DNA of 64,000 bases, from NCBI RefSeq assembly GCF_010389155.1, contig NC_057769.1:34705548-34769547 (forward strand), in the 5' to 3' direction. A program made the translations under genes and the position numbers. The first letter of the stretch is position 1. Every line of letters begins with the position of its first letter. Origin of the DNA: Erigeron canadensis (Eukaryota > Streptophyta > Magnoliopsida > Asterales > Asteraceae). The notes beneath the pieces were generated by a model. The model ran no database searches. It had not been told where the DNA came from and was given only the letters and a program-made list of their open reading frames with translations. Positions 23,553 to 40,135 of this stretch are shown piece by piece.

Positions 23553-23659
23553 TTACTATTATTATATGTATATTTATTATTATTTCCGTATGTTGAACGT
23601 GATGTTTATATAATTTTAAGATAAAATAAATTGTCAAATTTTTAAATCTAAATGTGTTA
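23553..23659. other. short AT-rich spacer
   Basis: No feature recognised between the MULE and the next element. Confidence 0.4.
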
Positions 23660-24422
23660 TATATCTATATCTATATATATATTAAAACAATAAGAATCCT
23701 AGCCTTCTAAAATTTTTTTTCAATCTAAAGCTAATTTTAAATATTGCCACATAGGATTTTATCCTACGTGGCATCTCCATACATTTTTTACAATATATTT
23801 ATTTTATAACCTTTATTTATTCTCAAAATAATCTATTTTATTTTATTAAATATAATATAATATATTAATCATAATTATATACACAAGATAAAAAAATAAT
23901 ATCAAAACTCATATTAAAAAAATAAAATAACGTCCATGCATCTACTAAATTGGCACACATATTTGACAAAAATAATATCAAAACTCATATTAAAAAAATA
24001 AAATAACGTCCATACATCTACTAAATTCGCACACATATTTGACAAAAATAATATTATTTATTAAAATATATACAACTTTGAAGACTACCATTTGATTTGG
24101 CTTCTTTTGATTTTGATTTCGAAGGATTTTATATATTTAGGTTTAAGTTATTTAACATACTATATCAATAATTATAATTGAGTATACACTGTCAAGTTTC
24201 GTAAGATACAATAATATCTTTGTCTAGATTTTCTTTGATAATAATATATTTTATTTTATTATATAAAATATATTTATATTATTATTTTATTATATTGTAT
24301 ATAAATATTCGAAAAAAATATCGAGGCGACACGTAAGAAAATTCCTACGTGGCAAAGTCTACAAATATTTTTAAGTTGAGTTAGATGACTTTATAAAGCT
24401 AGGATATTATTAGATTATATAT
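23660..24422. mobile_element. non-autonomous TIR element with internal 76-bp duplication
   Basis: The left edge carries AATCCTAGCCTTCTAAAA and then a TGCCACATAGGA...TCCTACGTGGCA hairpin. The right edge read inversely gives AATATCCTAGCTTTATAAAG and then TGCCACGTAGGA. The ends are therefore imperfect inverse copies. Inside, a 76-base unit beginning AATAATATCAAAACTC (23895) is repeated at 23971. It has no coding capacity. The block at 60597-60680 is related. Confidence 0.55.
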
Positions 24423-26036
24423 GACCAATCAATTTTGTTGTTTCTCTTTTTTTTTTTTTTTTGCCGAAACTTTAACTAAAGTTGGTTGTTATTCTAATTA
24501 TAAAACAAAGTCTATTATATAATAAAAAGCAAAAACTATAATGATTTTCTCTTATTTATCTTATTAGGTTTTTTTTACATTTAACGTATAAGTTTTTTTT
24601 GTCCCATATATTAATTTTTATATTGACAATCTAAAATATAGTATATCCTATGTTAAACACTAAAATCTATTTTAATGCCCATTTAATCTATCTTAATATT
24701 AAATAAAACATCACACATCTTATAAAACATCACACATCTTTTTAGCTATAAACGGACCATTATGTTCCGCATGTGTTTCGGTCCCATTAACGTTTGCTCT
24801 CCTCTTATTCTTCATTTAGACGGTTCGGATGCACTCTTCGATGAATGTCCCCTTAAATATTATGTTATGTCGGTACTAATAGATTTCTATTAGTGTATGT
24901 ATTCTATAGATGTCCTTTTCGATATGTGTGTTGTGATTGAATAATCAATCTTTTGAATCAAATTCCATATCCTTACGGCTCTAAATAGTTCTTGGTTTGT
25001 GTTTATCATTATATTTTCAATTAAAATTAAAACTGTGAAAAAAGAGATGTAGTGGTTGATCACAGATAGAAGAAAGATCATATCTACGTGTATTTGTGTG
25101 TGTGTATATTATACTTTTGCTGCTATTATCTATGTGTGTATGGTTTGTCGACTTTAGATGCTATCAAACTTACTAAAAAGCCCTACACACAATATAATGT
25201 CATCATTTTCTTAGAAACTTAAAGAATTCAGTGCTTATAAGCGTGCAAATATTAAGGGCACGGGGATTTAGTTTTAAGAAAGGATTCAGTTATTGCTACC
25301 AATAAAATACTATTTTTTGAGTAGGCCCCACTATTATCTCTCCTGCATGACATCTTTATCCCCTAATTGGCCCAATTAGTTAACATTTACAATATCTCTT
25401 TTTTCAAAGCCCAACATATTCTTGGTAAATATCAAATGACGATTCGAGTAAACACTTTTCAAGAAAATCCTTCTCACCTTACTTTTGCTTTTGGTAAGGC
25501 GTTTAAGTTTACTACGGAGTATTTTTTTTTAATTTCCTTTTTTACGACTTATGTCATAATGTGTTTTTCACATTAATGTTTATAATTATTTTTATAATAA
25601 TATTTTATACGTTCCATTTTAATTGTTCTATTTTGACTGGTCAAGTCTAGCTTTGACTGTAAGTATATTTATTTGTGTTATATATTAGTTGATAAGAAAA
25701 ATATCAAAATAATAAATAACAAAACAAGTAAAAAAATAACAAGACATGAACAAAACAAATTTTAAATAATAATCTCTTTTGTAGTAAAGAAGAAATCATA
25801 ATCAAATTATAATTGACAACAAACTAAATTAAAAGAAATTAACAATAACATAACAAATATCAAATAATAAACAAATACGAACAAAATACCTTAAAGTGAT
25901 ATAAAGAAAACCCGTATGTTTCTTTTGTTGAGAAATTTATTTAACTTGATTTGTTTATTAAAGATATGAAGGAGATAATAATATAAATGAGGATAACTAA
26001 TAAAAATTTAGCTTGTATATATAATAAATAGAATAT
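24423..26036. other. intergenic AT-rich DNA
   Basis: No recognisable gene. Short open frames at 24890-25081 and 25367-25576 have no domain signature. The stretch contains T- and A-rich runs, and I see no further element border in it. Confidence 0.5.
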
Positions 26037-26445
26037 TACCCCCGCGCGTTGCGGCGGGTTCAACATTTGTTCTGATAGAAAAAAAATTTATGATAGAGTT
26101 TTAGATATATTATTTATTCAATACGCAAAACTAGTTTAATATAAAAAGGGAGAAAAATCTATACCTTTTTGATTGAAAGATTAAATGAATGTTGAATGGG
26201 GTTCATATTGATTTGGATTTATCTTTTGAAATAATTTTTTTTAGACAATATCTTATATGTTGAAATTTTTTTAATTAATAAAATAATTAAAATCTACTCA
26301 AGTTGATACTAAAAATAAATATAAATTGAGTATTCAGGGCTAAAAAATGTAATTATTAATGAAATACAGAAAAGTGTAAATTAATGAGACATTTTTTTAC
26401 ACATATTAATATATTATTGAGTGATTATTAGAAGAGAGCATTAGA
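26037..26445 (-). mobile_element. Helitron-like copy related to 6664-7462
   Basis: The 3' hairpin region on the minus strand is CCCGCCGCAACGCGCGGGGG. The interior (GGGCTAAAAAATGTAATTATT, AGTGTAAATTAATGAGACA) matches the interior of the 6664-7462 Helitron. Borders are approximate and the terminal CTRR is not clean. Confidence 0.45.
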
Positions 26446-26956
26446 CCTAAAAAGAGATTTTACGGGGGTCAAATGTACTTCAATCTCCTCTTTTAGTTAT
26501 ATAATACATTTCAATTTCAATGCTTATTTTCAAGATAAGATTAGTAACAAATGTCGTATATTAATGTAAAAGAAAATATAAATCATCTAATTTATTTAGT
26601 TTTATATTTGTTCACGTTAATAATTTGTTGTAGTTTAGTCGTATAGTAGAGTATGTTTTCTAAAAAAAAAGTTTTTTTTTAAGATACTTAGTTTTCCTAA
26701 AATTTTATTTATCTCATATAGATTAATGTCAAACTTTTTACAAAAATTATTCAATGGAAGACGTGGGCATACTTTCAAAACTGATATTTTGTTATTTTTA
26801 AGATACTTTAATGTTATTTTGTGTTATTTGTAAACTTTAAAACTTATATTTTGTTATGAGATACTTATCTAATATTATTTTTGAATGAATTATAACTGTA
26901 TTTTGATTATTTTCGTTAAAACGAGCTTTTGGAGGATTTTTATAAATTAATATAAT
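26446..26956. other. intergenic AT-rich DNA
   Basis: No gene or element was recognised. Confidence 0.4.
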
Positions 26957-26965
26957 AATAAAAAA

Positions 26966-27655
26966 GAGTTAAGTACTTTTTTCGTCCCAGTAGTTTATAG
27001 TTTTATCACTTTTCGTACTCGCCGTTAAAATTTAGCTAAAATCATCCCCGTGGTTTGTATTTCGTCCTTGGATCCGTTAACCCCTCACGTGCCTTGCACG
27101 TGAGGGGCATTTATGTCTTTTCATCAATCTTACACGTGAGGGGCATTTATGTCTTTTCATCAATCTTAAGTGCAAAATCGTCCTTATGATTTGTCATTTT
27201 TACATTTTTCATCTTTGTCTTTAACAAACCCCAAACAAGAATTTAATCAAAAACCAAAACAAACTCAAATCAAAAATCGACCGGTATATACCTGTATTTA
27301 AAATATTGTATGTACGCGTTTGCATTTGAAGGTGTTTTGACTATATTTTCAAATATATATATGTATATATAGTTTTTTTTGTTTTGTTTGGACTAAGTTA
27401 TTACCAATAATTTTTTGTTTGTTAACGGCGAGGATGAAAAATGCAAAAACGAGAAACCACAGGGACGATTTTTGCACTTAAATAGTTGAAAAGACGAAAA
27501 TGCCCCTCACGTGACTTGCATGTGAGGGTTTAACGGCAAAGTTATAACGGTAGGGACGAAATGTAAACCACGAGGATGATTTTAGCCAAAAGTTAACGGC
27601 GAGAACGAAAAATGATAAAACGATAAACCATAGGGACGGAAAAAGTACTTAACTC
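26966..27655. mobile_element. 690-bp foldback element with 9-bp target duplication (Mutator-type)
   Basis: Starts GAGTTAAGTACTTTTTTCGT and ends with its inverse AAAAAGTACTTAACTC. It is flanked by AATAAAAAA on both sides (26957-26965 and 27656-27664). The arms of nearly 300 bases are inverse copies containing TCGTCCC/GGGACGA and CCTCACGTG phrases. A 37-base stretch (CACGTGAGGGGCATTTATG...) is duplicated in the left arm around 27095-27170. The length of the duplication and the long TIRs fit a non-autonomous Mutator-like element. Confidence 0.85.
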
Positions 27656-27664
27656 AATAAAAAA

Positions 27665-30600
27665 TTGTCGTACCGGCCGATAATGCAAATATACCGGTAT
27701 TTAAAACATTGACAATGATACATAAAAACATTTATGATTTTGAAATAAAACAAAAACTATAAAACGGCCATCATATCTTACATTTAGATTTTTTTTTTTT
27801 GATATAAATAATTTAACTATTTATATAAAAACTAGCCTAGTACCCGCGCGTTGCAGCGGACATAACTTACAATGCGCGAGATGTCGAGATGACAATAATG
27901 TACAACTTTTAGTATGGTACCAGCACATTACGATGATATTTCTTAGATAGTGGTCGTGAACAGAGGCAGTATTGGGTTGTTGCTTCACTATACGAACAAA
28001 CTAATGGGTTATGTGTAGTGGAATACAAACTTTTAAAATGTTGTTTCAGACTTTCATAATCCAAGTTTTTATTTATTTTTTTCTCAACTGTTTACAGTTT
28101 TGTATAAAGTTTGTAAAGCTTTTTTACACAAAAATCTTTTATACTTCTGAACCAAAATACAAATTTATAAAATGGAGCAATTTTGATGACATTTCCATAT
28201 CACAAATACTTTATCTATTCTATAAGGGGATCTCTTAACTTATCAACCATGATACATGATTCACTAATCACATAATAAAAAATGGGCTATATATATGATA
28301 CAAACTCATTAGGGACTCATATACTAACCTCTGTGAAAGGCAGCAAGGAAGCAGCCCTAACCGTCATCCTTTTCCATTTGCCCATAACCTTAACTCGAAG
28401 CTAATTCAAAACTCTGCATAATGCATAATCAAAACTGATAATCTCAATTAGCCCAAATCAATAAAAAAAGCAAAAAGACACAACACAATGTACATTCTAT
28501 AGACAAACATGTTGTTCCCTTCAATCCTAGCCAATGCAAATTTGTTACAAATATAAATCTCAATCTTCAGATAATAAGGATTAAGGAGTTATGTGCTAAC
28601 AATTTACATTTATGCCTTTTCAACCACTTTCACTCGTTTCAACCACAGTTCCAATTGACTCACTCATACATTAATTGATAGAATTTCCCGCCAATAGCTC
28701 TAGCAGAAAATTGACATACTTGTAAGCATTGCTGGTATAGTCAGTCACGAAAACGATGATAAGTCTAGCCCAAAGGCTGGGAAAGTGGGACATACACGTA
28801 AGAAAAGTTGGCTGCATACATGCATGTCCAATAAAATATATGATAATAAAAATACAGACACCAAATGGCCTGAACCCTGCTTGCACGGAAGCACCCCTAA
28901 CCCCACAAACAATTCTACCAACATCATATTGTATAAATTTTGACATTCTTCATCATACAACTCTCCTTTTTCCAAACTCATAAACGTAAATGTAACTGGA
29001 ACACCCACCTAAAAGCTCATAAAGTATATATATATTTATAAAAATCATATATTGTAAAAAGATAAAATAATATAACTATTTCTAGAGATAACTAATGAAG
29101 TAAACCAAAAAGTAACCAAATCATGCATTACCAGGAGCTTAAGTAACATGAAGACCGTTAGAAAAGAGTCGTATCACAGTCATCAGAAAGTATGGTGGTT
29201 CAACAAAACACACCCTTAAACGTCAAAGAAATGGCCATTTTGGGAAGAACTTTATTCAGATATTAGATATTGCATTATCCGTTCGTTAACTCTTTTGATA
29301 AGTAAGAGAGACCCTTCAACATGCAACAACAGTACCGTTCCTTCAACCTCCATTCCTGCAAATGCATTTTTGCTGACATTCCAAAACCCGACATAGAAAT
29401 AATGATCAGTACCAAAATAATTGTCTACAACAACTTGCCCGACCCGCCCATTTTGTTACCTCTACAAATTACTGTAGTATCATAGTATAGACATTAGAGT
29501 ATTTCATCAACTGCTCCACATAATTAATCACATATCTTCTTTATAATATTGGTATCCTCTTTAACAAATGCAGTTTCACTAAACTAAGAATAAAGAGGTG
29601 TATTAAGTATGAGAATCATTAACCGCTTTAAATAGTTCAACATACAAACCACATTTGACCATAGAGAAAATGTGAAAAGCAATTAGGCCATTAGGGTGTG
29701 CAAACATATAAAGGCAAAAGCCATATATCTATCCTATAAACACGCAGATCTGATTATATTTGATCATAGAATATATTGTGGGAAAAAAATTTAGATGTTT
29801 TTTGCCATCAATATATCTATCTTGAGAATATTTTTTAAAAAAATCAAATATACCCGGCAAATTCAAAACGAAAAGAGAGAAAAATACCAGTAAAAGATGT
29901 GATTATGAGAGATTGGTGATGGCAGAGGAGGGGGTTGGATATGGATACCAAATCTGGAGGAGGAACAAAGAATTAAAAAATTCAAGAAATATGTACATCG
30001 TAATTAAAAACAATATTAATAAAAATAATAATGGAGGAGGAACTAACCGAGTTGCAAATATGAAAAATCTGCAAAAAATCTGATGGAGATGGAGGGAGAT
30101 GGTGATGCCAATTTATGGCAGTAGTGGAGATGGAAGGCGGCGGTGACGGACGGTGGCGGTGAGATGCAGGGCGATGGTGGTGAAGGGCAGTGATGATGTT
30201 GATAGCGGCGGTGGAGATCGAAGGAGGTGGTGGAGATGGAAGGCGGTGGTGTAGATAGAAGGCAGCGGTGGAGATTGAAGGTTGGTGGGTGGTGGTGGAG
30301 GAAGATGTGATGAACGACAGATAGGTTTTATCTTTTTGTAAGAGCATTTTCGGAAGAAATAAAAGTGCTTAATGTCTTAAACCCAATACTCTTTATAAGG
30401 GTTTATAGATAGATGAAAACAATAGATTATTGGTAGAAAATAAGTAGAAGTGTGGGACCCACTTTTGCTATAAAAATACCCACATTAATAATGAAATCAC
30501 ATCAATCTAGAAATTCATTCAGACTTCATATTTTTCCTTTTTTATATTGGTGTCTCTAATTAAAACAATTGGTATGAATAAAAGTTCCCTTAATAAATTG

Positions 30601-31154
30601 TTCTATTAAATTTTATCTATACTATACTAGTGTTTAAACCCGTCCAATGGACGGGTAGTCTTTAAATAAATATTAACCAAAGCTAAAAAAATTGAAATTT
30701 AAATATATTAAATAGATACCAAAATCAACTTAGAAATTTGCTAGCTGAATAGTCACTCCATTGGTCAAAATACTCCTAAATTTTTCCGTTCATTCACCAT
30801 TGACCGAGCCATGTATGGTAGTGCCCTGCAAATAGCAAAAAAAACATGGAAAAAATTGGTAAATTCTCTTAGGGCACGTTTGGTAGGGAGAAATTCAGAG
30901 AAATGAAATGAAGCAGAAAAATAAATTATAGAGAAATTAAATTGGCTGAGAAATGATATGAATTCTTTTGTTTGGTAATAACGGAGAAATCAATATGTGA
31001 ATTAACAAAAAAAAATTTGTTCGTAAAGGAAAAAAAAAGAACTGGAAACAGAAATTATATTTTTAAAAAATTTAAGTTTCATAAAAATTTTTATTAGGAT
31101 ATTATATATATATATATATATTATAATAGTAATAATACGCAAACACATTATATG
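27665..31154. other. intergenic region with Helitron ends and low-complexity DNA
   Basis: A minus-strand Helitron 3' end lies at 27832 (hairpin CCGCTGCAACGCGCGGG, then TACTAGGCTAG|T). Another lies at 30627 (ACCCGTCCATTGGACGGGT, then TTAAACACTAG|T). The 5' starts were not located. A purine-rich stretch at 29910-30310 repeats GGTGGAGATGGAAGGCGG-like units and gives rise to a long but meaningless open frame. A GGGCACGTTTGGTAGGGAG MITE-like end lies at about 30873. No gene was recognised in 28-29.9 kb. Confidence 0.5.
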
Positions 31155-31591
31155 AGCTAAGGGGGTAAGGAGTAGTTTATATGATTTTATCAACCCTCCC
31201 AAAATTTGCCAATCAAATTCTTCCATCTCATTCTTACTATTCAACCCTCTCAACCAACCCTCTAAACTTTATCCATTGACATTCATTAAAATTTCCAACC
31301 CTCCCAAATTAAATTTTTTTTTTAAATTAAAAGAAAGTATAATTATATTAATAACATTGACTTTAAACAAAGAAATAAATCAACCAAAATCATATGTTGC
31401 GGCCACTTTGACTAAAACAAAATCAACCATTTTCATCAATTTGGAGATGGCCGTATCAATCAACGCAAACAAAACTACTAAAACAAGTAAAAATACGATT
31501 AAACGATATCGTCCATTACATAAAAACCAAATAAAAATTAGTTAAACGTCCATTCCAACAAATGAAAGATAATAAATTAACCATCGAAAGG
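31155..31591. other. flank of the NAM-associated-type fragment
   Basis: Repeated CAACCCTC phrases (31190-31310) and a GCTAAGGGGGTAAGGAGTAG motif near 31156. A plus-strand frame of 89 residues at 31276-31545 has no domain that I recognise. Confidence 0.4.
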
Positions 31592-31966
31592 TCAATTGTA
31601 CGTTTTGGCGATGTGGCGTTTTTTGTTGAGCACCCATTCCAATACGATCAGATCTTTTTCATCATCATGCGGCTTCTTGAAGAACTTGTAGTCATCCCGC
31701 TCACTCTTTTCCTTTTGTTGTTGATATTGGAGGTCCAGAATAGCTTTTGTATTCTCAGTGATTTCCGCCATCATTTTCTTCTTCTCATCCGCATAGAATT
31801 GAATGGAGTCAACAATAGTAGCCACACTTGACGCCTCACTAACCGGTTTCTTGCCTTTCCTTTGCAGGGGAAGTTTGACAAGATTCAAGAAACTGTGGAA
31901 GAAATTGCTTGTGCGGTCATCACCTTGATTGAGTTCATCAACACTGCCAAAGCAGTTTATGCCCAA
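31592..31966 (-). pseudogene. NAM-associated-type C-terminal exon (Harbinger MYB-like protein relic)
   Basis: The minus strand reads LPLQRKGKKPVSEASSVATI, then a charged helical stretch (ADEKKKMMAEITENTKAILDLQYQQQKEKSERDDYKFF) and KPHDDEKDLIVLEWVLNKK. This resembles the C-terminal region of plant SANT/Myb-like proteins annotated as NAM-associated or GST T3-like, many of which derive from PIF/Harbinger ORF1. The probable N-terminal exon is at 35208-35600. A 3.0 kb LTR element lies between the two pieces. The central part is missing, so I regard the gene as broken. Identification is by pattern only. Confidence 0.45.
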
Positions 31967-32067
31967 AGGTAATAAGTAGCCTCTTTTAATATTATGTTGT
32001 ATGTTTTTCTGCCGTAAGTTTGTAATGTTTTCAAAATTATGAATAAACTTATGTTTTTAAAGTAGAC

Positions 32068-32560
32068 TGTTGGTGCATTTCCGGGTGACAACATCATTAT
32101 AGAAGTTTATCTTGAGTCATTTGTATACGTAATTAGTTAAACGTTTTATTTTGTATGTAATAAGGTCATAAACGACCAAGTTAATCGAAACGGTAACTAG
32201 ACCGGTCTAGGAAGGTCTAGGTTGGTCTAGGTCGACCTTGGAGGTCTAGCTAGACCTCATTGGGCCGAATTGGTTCGGGCTTTGGTCTTGAGAATAAGTT
32301 TCGGTCCATATTAGATTAGTATAAATAGGAGATTAGACCTTATGCTTAAGGGAATCTCTCTAGTGCGTATTTTCGGTTTTCATAAGCTCGTGTGTTAATT
32401 GTAATCATTATTACCGAATTAATACAAGGCTTCGTTATTCCATTCATATATTGTTCGTGTTTTCCGTTTACCGAATATTGTTGATTGCTAGTGTTCGAGA
32501 CTTTCCGCACTTAAACACTAGTTATCTAATCTCGTAGATCCGGTGGCTAAGGGACTTTCA
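32068..32560 (+). repeat. 5' LTR
   Basis: Left LTR of the 3.0 kb element, 493 bases, with TG...CA ends. It is followed directly by the primer-binding site. Confidence 0.9.
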
Positions 32561-34593
32561 ATTGGTATCAAGAGCTTTGGATCGTTATTGGTTCAGGGTT
32601 AGAATTTCAACAATTGTGAGCCGCTCGTTCAAACTCAAGTTCAACCAAGGTCTAGCTCGACCAAGGTCTAGCTTGACCAAGGTCTAGCTTGACCTTCTTT
32701 CCGATCAAGTAAACTTCCTTTCGGTTCCTTGTCCTATAAAAACCAATCGACTCATTTGTAAGTTTTTCGAAGGTTTGGTTTTAAGGTAAAAGTTTTGAAA
32801 CTCTTAGACGCGGTTTTTGAATTCGAAACTTTCTTGAGTTCGTATTTGAAGCTTCGTCTTTCGAATTTTGAACTTGTGTACTTAAACAATCTTAAGTTCT
32901 TACAACGTTACGGTTTTTGTGTTTCGGTTTTTATGGTATGTTCTAGCTCGACCAAGGTCTAGTTCGGTTTCATTGGGTAACGAATTTTTTCGGTTTTTCT
33001 CAAGTTTAGGTCTGAAATTCTCCGACCATTTTTTGTACTCATAAACTCACTTGAGTTAAGGTTTGAAATGTGTCTTTCGAGTTTTGGACTTGTAGACTTT
33101 GAACAATCGTGAGGTTCCGAACTTATCCTTGAACTAAGGAACTTGTAATCTTGGTTAAGCTTAGGTCTAACTTGTTTGATTTTTGAACTTGAAAACTCAT
33201 TTGAGTTTTGGTTTGAAATTCCGTATTCGAGTTTGGGACTTGTAAGCTTGGTCAAGTTTAGGTTCTATACTTATCCTTTTGAAACATTGATGGCTCGAGG
33301 TCTATCTTCTATAGAAGATTCTGGGAAATCTTAGGGAAAATTCAAGATCAGGACAAAAAGGTTGTTCTGACAAGGAGTTACTGGGTTACCTCTTGATTAC
33401 ATATGTGAACAACCGTGGGAGGAAGATAAGAATGAGAGGTTAGCTGAAACCAAAAACAAACATACTAGCTGTTTTAAAAATTTTGTAGAGAAAATGGGGG
33501 GATAAAAATTTATAATCTTCCATGTTTTCTATACAAAATTCTGGTTGCTTGAAATAAAGAAGATCAATAAGTTTTGACAGAGTTCAATCATGGTATCTTT
33601 CTGGTTTTGAATCCGTGTGACATGTGTCTGACCTAATTTTTGGATCAAAGGCGCCTGATTATAAATTAGGTGATTCAGATGAATCAGATGAAGATTAAAG
33701 ACTAGGGTTGAAAGTCGATTAAACTGTAGATGATCTTTGTTGAGCATGTGTTTGGGATTTTGTCTTAGAGCTTTTGGGATGAAATTAATCATTTGTACTC
33801 AAGTAGTTGATGATCAAACCTTAATTTTATGCCAATGATGTAGAGATAATTAATCCGGTGACTAGTGAAAGGGTTGCAGATTAAGTGGTTCTCTATGTAT
33901 TTTGGAGATGCTTACCTTGAGGGGGAGATTTGGTACAAAAGACGTTAGGTGATTGGTGGATTTTTGAAGTTACAAGACAAAGTCAGACACGATTGGTTAA
34001 AGACATAGATCTTGTGAGTGTTGCATACCTGAGATTCAAGTTACAGAATTTCTTATCTTTGTGGGAGCTGATTAAATTCAATACTGATTGTTAGAGATTC
34101 AACTTCTCTGTCATATGCCGGTTAAGCTTGAAGATCAAATGGATTTAGCTATGTTGTCTTGCATGATATTTGTTATTGCTTGGGGAATCGATGATATCTG
34201 GATTGCTTGGAAGCAATGATTTATCGATTACTTTGAAGTTATGATGTTTGACATGATAATATTGCTTGGAGCTTAATTTGGAGAAGGATAGAGTTGAGGG
34301 GGAGAATTACAATCCATGTATTGGATTTGTTAGCGGTCAAAAGGATACAGAGATTTTGCAGTTTAAAGATTAGTGTGCAGCGCATGAAGATCAAGTCTTA
34401 CCGAAAGAAGACCTGATATCATTGGTTAAACGGAAGTCTGTTGATGCAGATTTTTTAACTAATGATTGCCAGAATTGGTGGCAATAGTCAAGGGGTGTCC
34501 GTTTGTGCATTTCTGTTACTATTGCTTATGTATTGCAACTGAAGACTTTGAAGATTGATGAAAACTTCTAAATGCTGATGTCAAGGGTGATTC

Positions 34594-35086
34594 TGTTGGT
34601 GCATTTCCGGGTGAAAACATCATTATAGAAGTTTATTTTGAGTCCTTTGTATACGTAATTAGTTAAACGTTTTATTTTGTATGTAATAAGGTCATAAACG
34701 ACCAAGTTAATCGAAACGGTAACTAGACCGGTCTAGGAAGGTCTAAGTTGGTCTAGGTCGACCTTGGAGGTCTAGCTAGACCTCATTGGGCCGAATTGGT
34801 TCGGGCTTTGGTCTTGAGAATAAGTTTCGGTCCCTATTAGATTAGTATAAATAGGAGATTAGACCTTATGCTTAAGGGAATCTCTCTAGTGCGTATTTTC
34901 GGTTTTCATAAGCTCGTGTGTTAATTGTAATCGTTATTACCGAATTAATACAAGGCTTCGTTATTCCATTCATATATTATTCGTGTTTTCCGTTTACCGA
35001 ATATTGTTGATTGCTAGTGTTCAAGACTTTCCGCACTTAAACACTAGTTATCTAATCTCGTAGATCCGGTGGCTAAAGGACTTTCA
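34594..35086 (+). repeat. 3' LTR
   Basis: Right LTR, the same 493-base length as the left one. It is followed by the target duplication TAGAC. Confidence 0.9.
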
Positions 35087-35207
35087 TAGACTTATTTTAT
35101 TTAAATACTTAAAAACATTACAATTGTAAAAGACAACACACAATTCAAACTGCTAAAACATACTTAAAAAAAACTAAAGCACACTTAATCAAACTAGAAA
35201 GTCTACT

Positions 35208-35600
35208 TCATAATCCACAACAACTAAAAAGGAACAAAGATAAGTTGCCTGAAACAGTACTTGTATCCGAAGCCCCTGCCATGTTTCTCTCGATATATCT
35301 GATGCGCCGTTGCATAATATTGCTCATCATCATTGCCGGCCACTCCTGTGCATTCAACTGCGAGCAAAATACCTCAAACTGTTTGCATTCCTTCCGAATT
35401 CTGGTCCAGTGACCTTGCAGTTGAGCCTTGCTTCTTGGTCCTCCAATGGTCTCCGTGTTGAACATTTCAGTAACGTCATCCCAAAAGGATACGCCGGGAT
35501 TATTCATTTTACACCTACCCGTAAAAGGGTCCGGTCTCCTCAACACCCAACACCTCAACAAACAAAGATCTTCTGATTGAATCCACACACCTCTAGACAT
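35208..35600 (-). pseudogene. SANT/Myb-like N-terminal exon (Harbinger ORF1-like)
   Basis: ATG at 35600 starts MSRGVWIQSEDLCLLRCWVL, followed by FWDDVTEMFNTE, then RSKAQLQGHWTRIRKECKQFEVF. The tryptophan spacing is that of a SANT/trihelix-like helix bundle, as in PIF/Harbinger-associated MYB-like proteins and their GST T3-like host relatives. Homology appears to end near residue 118, where GT-containing sequence follows. It likely belonged to one gene with the 31592-31966 piece. Whether any transcript survives cannot be told from the sequence. Confidence 0.5.
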
Positions 35601-36106
35601 TGTGAATGGAATGATTTATGAAAAATGATATATCAAATGGTTTATGGAAGATGAAAATGAGTAGAAAGAAGTAATGTGTGAAATTGTAGTATGAAGTTGA
35701 GAATAAATATAGGTTTGAAAAAAAAAAAAACATAAAAACTAAAGTAGCCTATTGAATTTCAAAAAATAGAATAAAAAAATGTTTTTTTTATTTCGGGCCC
35801 CACAATCCGCTCCCCCTTGCGTCTAAAATTGGAAGTGCTCGGCCCAGACGCACCTAGACGCCGACGGTGCTAGTAGCTTCCTCCCCCTCGCGTCGGACGT
35901 ACTTTGGACGCACCGCCAAAGGTTTTTAAGGACCGGCCTAACTTGTGACAACAAACGGATGCCGTCAATATGACGTGAAATTTGACACAAACTTTTACGT
36001 CTTAACTCCGCTAGATTTAACGGATCTTTCAACCCCAAAACTTAACGTCCGTCGTCTATCCAATTTCCAATTCCCCCAAATTCACCAAACCCTAACCCTA
36101 ATTTCG
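35601..36106 (+). promoter_or_regulatory. probable promoter and 5' UTR of the trihelix-UMP kinase gene
   Basis: A locally GC-rich block (35795-35940, CCCCCTTGCGTC, CGGCCCAGACGC, CCCCTCGCGTCGG) precedes a leader of about 160 bases without an in-frame stop. No TATA box is obvious at a fixed distance. The transcription start is not defined. Confidence 0.35.

Positions 36107-40135
<4,029 letters not shown>

Larger units (their letters stand above)
32068..35086 (+). mobile_element. non-autonomous LTR retrotransposon (3.0 kb)
   Basis: Two 493-base LTRs (32068-32560 and 34594-35086) begin TGTTGGTGCATTTCC and end ACTTTCA. The element is flanked by the 5-base duplication TAGAC (32063-32067 and 35087-35091). 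A primer-binding site TGGTATCAAGAGC (32563-32575), complementary to initiator-tRNA-Met type ends, follows the left LTR. By eye the LTRs differ at about 9 of 493 positions. The 2.0 kb interior shows no gag, protease, integrase or reverse transcriptase motif. It is rich in GGTCTAG and ACCAAGGTCTAGCT phrases, which also occur in the LTRs. A short frame MARGLSSIEDSGKS at 33291 may be a gag remnant. Confidence 0.9.

Noticed and set aside
29982..30347. 121-residue minus-strand open frame rich in S, T, P and H
   Set aside because: It is the translation of a low-complexity GGTGGAGATGGAAGG repeat with no domain or conserved start.
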